Assembly: GCF_010894455.1 (NCBI RefSeq) | Contig: NZ_JAAIXY010000015.1 | Span: 186,001 to 250,000 of the forward strand | DNA length: 64,000 nt | Direction of reading: 5' to 3' | DNA from: Myxococcus eversor | GTDB taxonomy: Bacteria > Myxococcota > Myxococcia > Myxococcales > Myxococcaceae | Part shown: positions 62,256-64,000 of the stretch, one piece after another | Layout: each line of letters opens with the position of its first letter | How positions within the stretch are numbered: position 1 is the stretch's first letter | Made by a program: the position numbers and the translations under genes | Notes under the pieces: model-generated | Seen by the model: the letters and a program-made list of their open reading frames with translations, nothing else | Told to the model about the DNA's origin: nothing | The model's database searches: none

Positions 62256-64000
62256 TTACATGTCCTCCTGGGTGATGCTCAGCACTTCGGCGATGGTCGT
62301 CTCGCCCAGGGCAATCTTCCTCGCACCGTCCTCCAGCAGGGTGATCATCCCCTTGCTGGTGGCGGACTTCTTGATGGTGGAGGCGTCCACGTTCTTCAGC
62401 ACCAGCTGGCGCACGTCGTCGTCCACGGGCAGGAACTCGTAGATGCCCGTGCGGCCTCGGTAGCCGTTGCGATTGCACGTGGGGCAACCCACCGCCTTGT
62501 AGATGCGGTCCGTCCCGTAGCGCGCCTTGAACGAAGCCAGCGAGTGCCCCAGCTCCTTCAGCTCCACGTCCGTGGGCGTGTAGGCCACGCGGCAGTCGGG
62601 GCACACCCGGCGCACCAGTCGCTGGGCGAGGATGCCGGTGAGCGACGAGGCCACCAGGAAGGGCTCCACGCCCATGTCCACCAGACGGGTGACGGCGCCC
62701 GCCGCGTCGTTGGTGTGGACCGTGGAGAGCACCAGGTGGCCCGTGAGGGACGCCTGGATGGCGATCTCCGCCGTGTCCTTGTCCCGAATCTCGCCGACCA
62801 TGATGACGTCCGGGTCCTGGCGGAGGAACGAGCGCAGGCCCTGGGAGAAGGTGAGGCCGATCTTCGGGTTGATGGCCATCTGGCCAATACCCTTGAGCTG
62901 GTACTCGACCGGGTCCTCGACGGTGAGGATGTTCAGGTCGGAGGTATTGATCTTCGACAGGGCGCCGTAGAGCGTCGTCGTCTTGCCGGAGCCCGTGGGG
63001 CCGGTGACGAGGACGATGCCGTGCGAGCGCTTGATGACCGCCTCCATCGCGTGGAGCGTCACCTGGCTCATGCCAATCTCGGCCAGGTCCAGCAGCGTCG
63101 CCGTCTTGTCCAACAGACGCATGACGATGCGCTCCCCGTTGGTGGTGGGGATGGTGGACAGGCGGATGTCGATGTCGCGGCCGGCCAGCTTGATGCGGAT
63201 GCGGCCGTCCTGCGGCAGGCGCTTCTCCGCGATGTTGAGCTGCCCCATCACCTTCACGCGGCTGACGATGGCGTTCTGGTAGCGCTTGGGCGGCTTGATG
63301 ACTTCCTGGAGCACACCATCCACGCGGAAGCGCACCAGCAGCTCGCGCTCCATGGGCTCGATGTGGATATCGCTCGCGCGCTCCTTGGCGGCGCGGAAGA
63401 GCACGGAGTTCACCAGCCGGATGACCGGCGCCTCGTCGTCCGTGTCCAACAGGTCCTGCGGCTCGTCCAGCTCGTGCGCGAGCGCGTCCAGGTCCTGCGT
63501 CTCCATCTCGTCGACCAGCTGCTCGGCCTCGTTGATGGAGCGGTCATAGACGCTGTTGATGGCGTCGGTGATGGTGGAGGCCAGCGCGAGCCGGGGGCTG
63601 ATGCTCTGCCCCAACAGCAGCCGCGCGTGGTCCATGGTGGACGTGTCCAGCGGGTCCGCCACCGCCAGCACCACCGTGTCACCCTCCACGGACAGCGGGA
63701 GGATGTGCGACTGCTTGGCGAAGTTGATGGGGATGCGCTTGACGAGCTCCGCGTCCACCTCCTCCGTGAAGATGCGCGCCAGGTAGGGCAGGTCCAACTG
63801 GTGCCCCAGGGCCTTGACGACATCCTCCTCGGAGACCGCCTTGAGGCCCACCAGCACCTCACCGATGCGCCCGCCCTTCTCCTCCTGGGTGGCGAGCGCC
63901 TCGCGGAGCTTCTCCTCGGTGAGCGAGGGGACGAGCGCGCGGAGGATCTCCCCCAGGGGCCTTCCACAGAGGAAGGCCTGCCCGTGGGAGACGACCTGGG
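62256..64000 (-). CDS. gspE: Type II secretion ATPase GspE (5' end outside the window)
   Basis: The reading frame stays open to the right edge (QVVSHGQAFLCGRPLGEIL...), so the true start is beyond 64000; an internal GTG at 63857 is not the start because family-like N-terminal sequence continues upstream. At least 580 residues are visible. The ATPase core shows Walker A GPTGSGKTTTLYG, the Asp-box DPVEYQL, Walker B GEIRDKDTAEIA, and the zinc tetracysteine motif CPDC...CPTC. GspE powers pseudopilus assembly from the cytoplasmic side. Confidence 0.97.
   Translation of the reverse strand, partial: QVVSHGQAFLCGRPLGEILRALVPSLTEEKLREALATQEEKGGRIGEVLVGLKAVSEEDVVKALGHQLDLPYLARIFTEEVDAELVKRIPINFAKQSHILPLSVEGDTVVLAVADPLDTSTMDHARLLLGQSISPRLALASTITDAINSVYDRSINEAEQLVDEMETQDLDALAHELDEPQDLLDTDDEAPVIRLVNSVLFRAAKERASDIHIEPMERELLVRFRVDGVLQEVIKPPKRYQNAIVSRVKVMGQLNIAEKRLPQDGRIRIKLAGRDIDIRLSTIPTTNGERIVMRLLDKTATLLDLAEIGMSQVTLHAMEAVIKRSHGIVLVTGPTGSGKTTTLYGALSKINTSDLNILTVEDPVEYQLKGIGQMAINPKIGLTFSQGLRSFLRQDPDVIMVGEIRDKDTAEIAIQASLTGHLVLSTVHTNDAAGAVTRLVDMGVEPFLVASSLTGILAQRLVRRVCPDCRVAYTPTDVELKELGHSLASFKARYGTDRIYKAVGCPTCNRNGYRGRTGIYEFLPVDDDVRQLVLKNVDASTIKKSATSKGMITLLEDGARKIALGETTIAEVLSITQEDM

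Overview
The window is about two-thirds G+C or higher, and strong third-position G/C bias gives long open frames on both strands. Gene content points to a myxobacterium (Myxococcota, probably the Myxococcus/Corallococcus/Cystobacter side): a type III secretion-like locus with TPR chaperones, FHA proteins, a sigma-54 activator carrying FHA domains, many lipoproteins and PEGA proteins, and a full-length type II secretion (T2SS) operon. The species assignment is inference from content; there is no rRNA gene to fix it.

Region 1 (1-6.2 kb) is the edge of a type III secretion-like locus. It holds the inner-membrane export gate sctV, two SycD/LcrH-like TPR chaperone candidates, a small polar helical protein, a protein with a DUF1521 (metal-induced autocleavage) domain, and a tail-anchored double-FHA protein. 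Region 2 (6.3-18.8 kb) mixes envelope genes: a TPR lipoprotein, a small outer-membrane barrel, an RDD membrane protein, a transporter-HEAT-cNMP fusion, a low-complexity membrane protein, a 5'-nucleotidase-like lipoprotein that has lost metal ligands, a HExxH/TPR lipoprotein, a SpoIIM-family protein and a pyrophosphatase. Region 3 (18.8-36.7 kb) lies entirely on the minus strand: a GNAT enzyme, the coupled cassette DUF58-MoxR-DUF4350-DUF4129-zinc-finger protein, Rho with a large disordered N-terminus, an SppA protease fused to a predicted beta-barrel, two PEGA proteins and topoisomerase IV (parE, parC).

Region 4 (36.7-47.7 kb) is accessory and metabolic: an exported protein, a metallo-beta-lactamase-fold hydrolase with a propeller-like partner, a double alpha/beta-hydrolase lipoprotein, an M50B peptidase, an S46 dipeptidyl-peptidase of DPP11 type, an ADP-ribosylglycohydrolase and an ECF sigma factor. 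Region 5 (47.7-51.2 kb) looks like an accessory insert. It has a tiny secreted cysteine-rich peptide, a decayed second copy of it, a membrane-anchored protein with an AgmX-like C-terminus, and a 739-residue multi-repeat surface protein. Region 6 (51.2-64 kb) is a double-FHA sigma-54 activator followed by gspN-M-L-K-J-I-H, a GspG-like gene, gspG, a 51-residue membrane-protein gene and gspF, with gspE running off the right edge. gspC and gspD are not in the window.

Two themes connect the window. Both secretion loci are flanked by genes encoding FHA domains, which suggests phosphothreonine signalling to secretion. RDD, SpoIIM, MoxR, DUF58, DUF4350 and DUF4129 proteins, which often form one MoxR module, all lie within 17 kb. 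I saw no tRNA, rRNA, CRISPR array, transposase or integrase.
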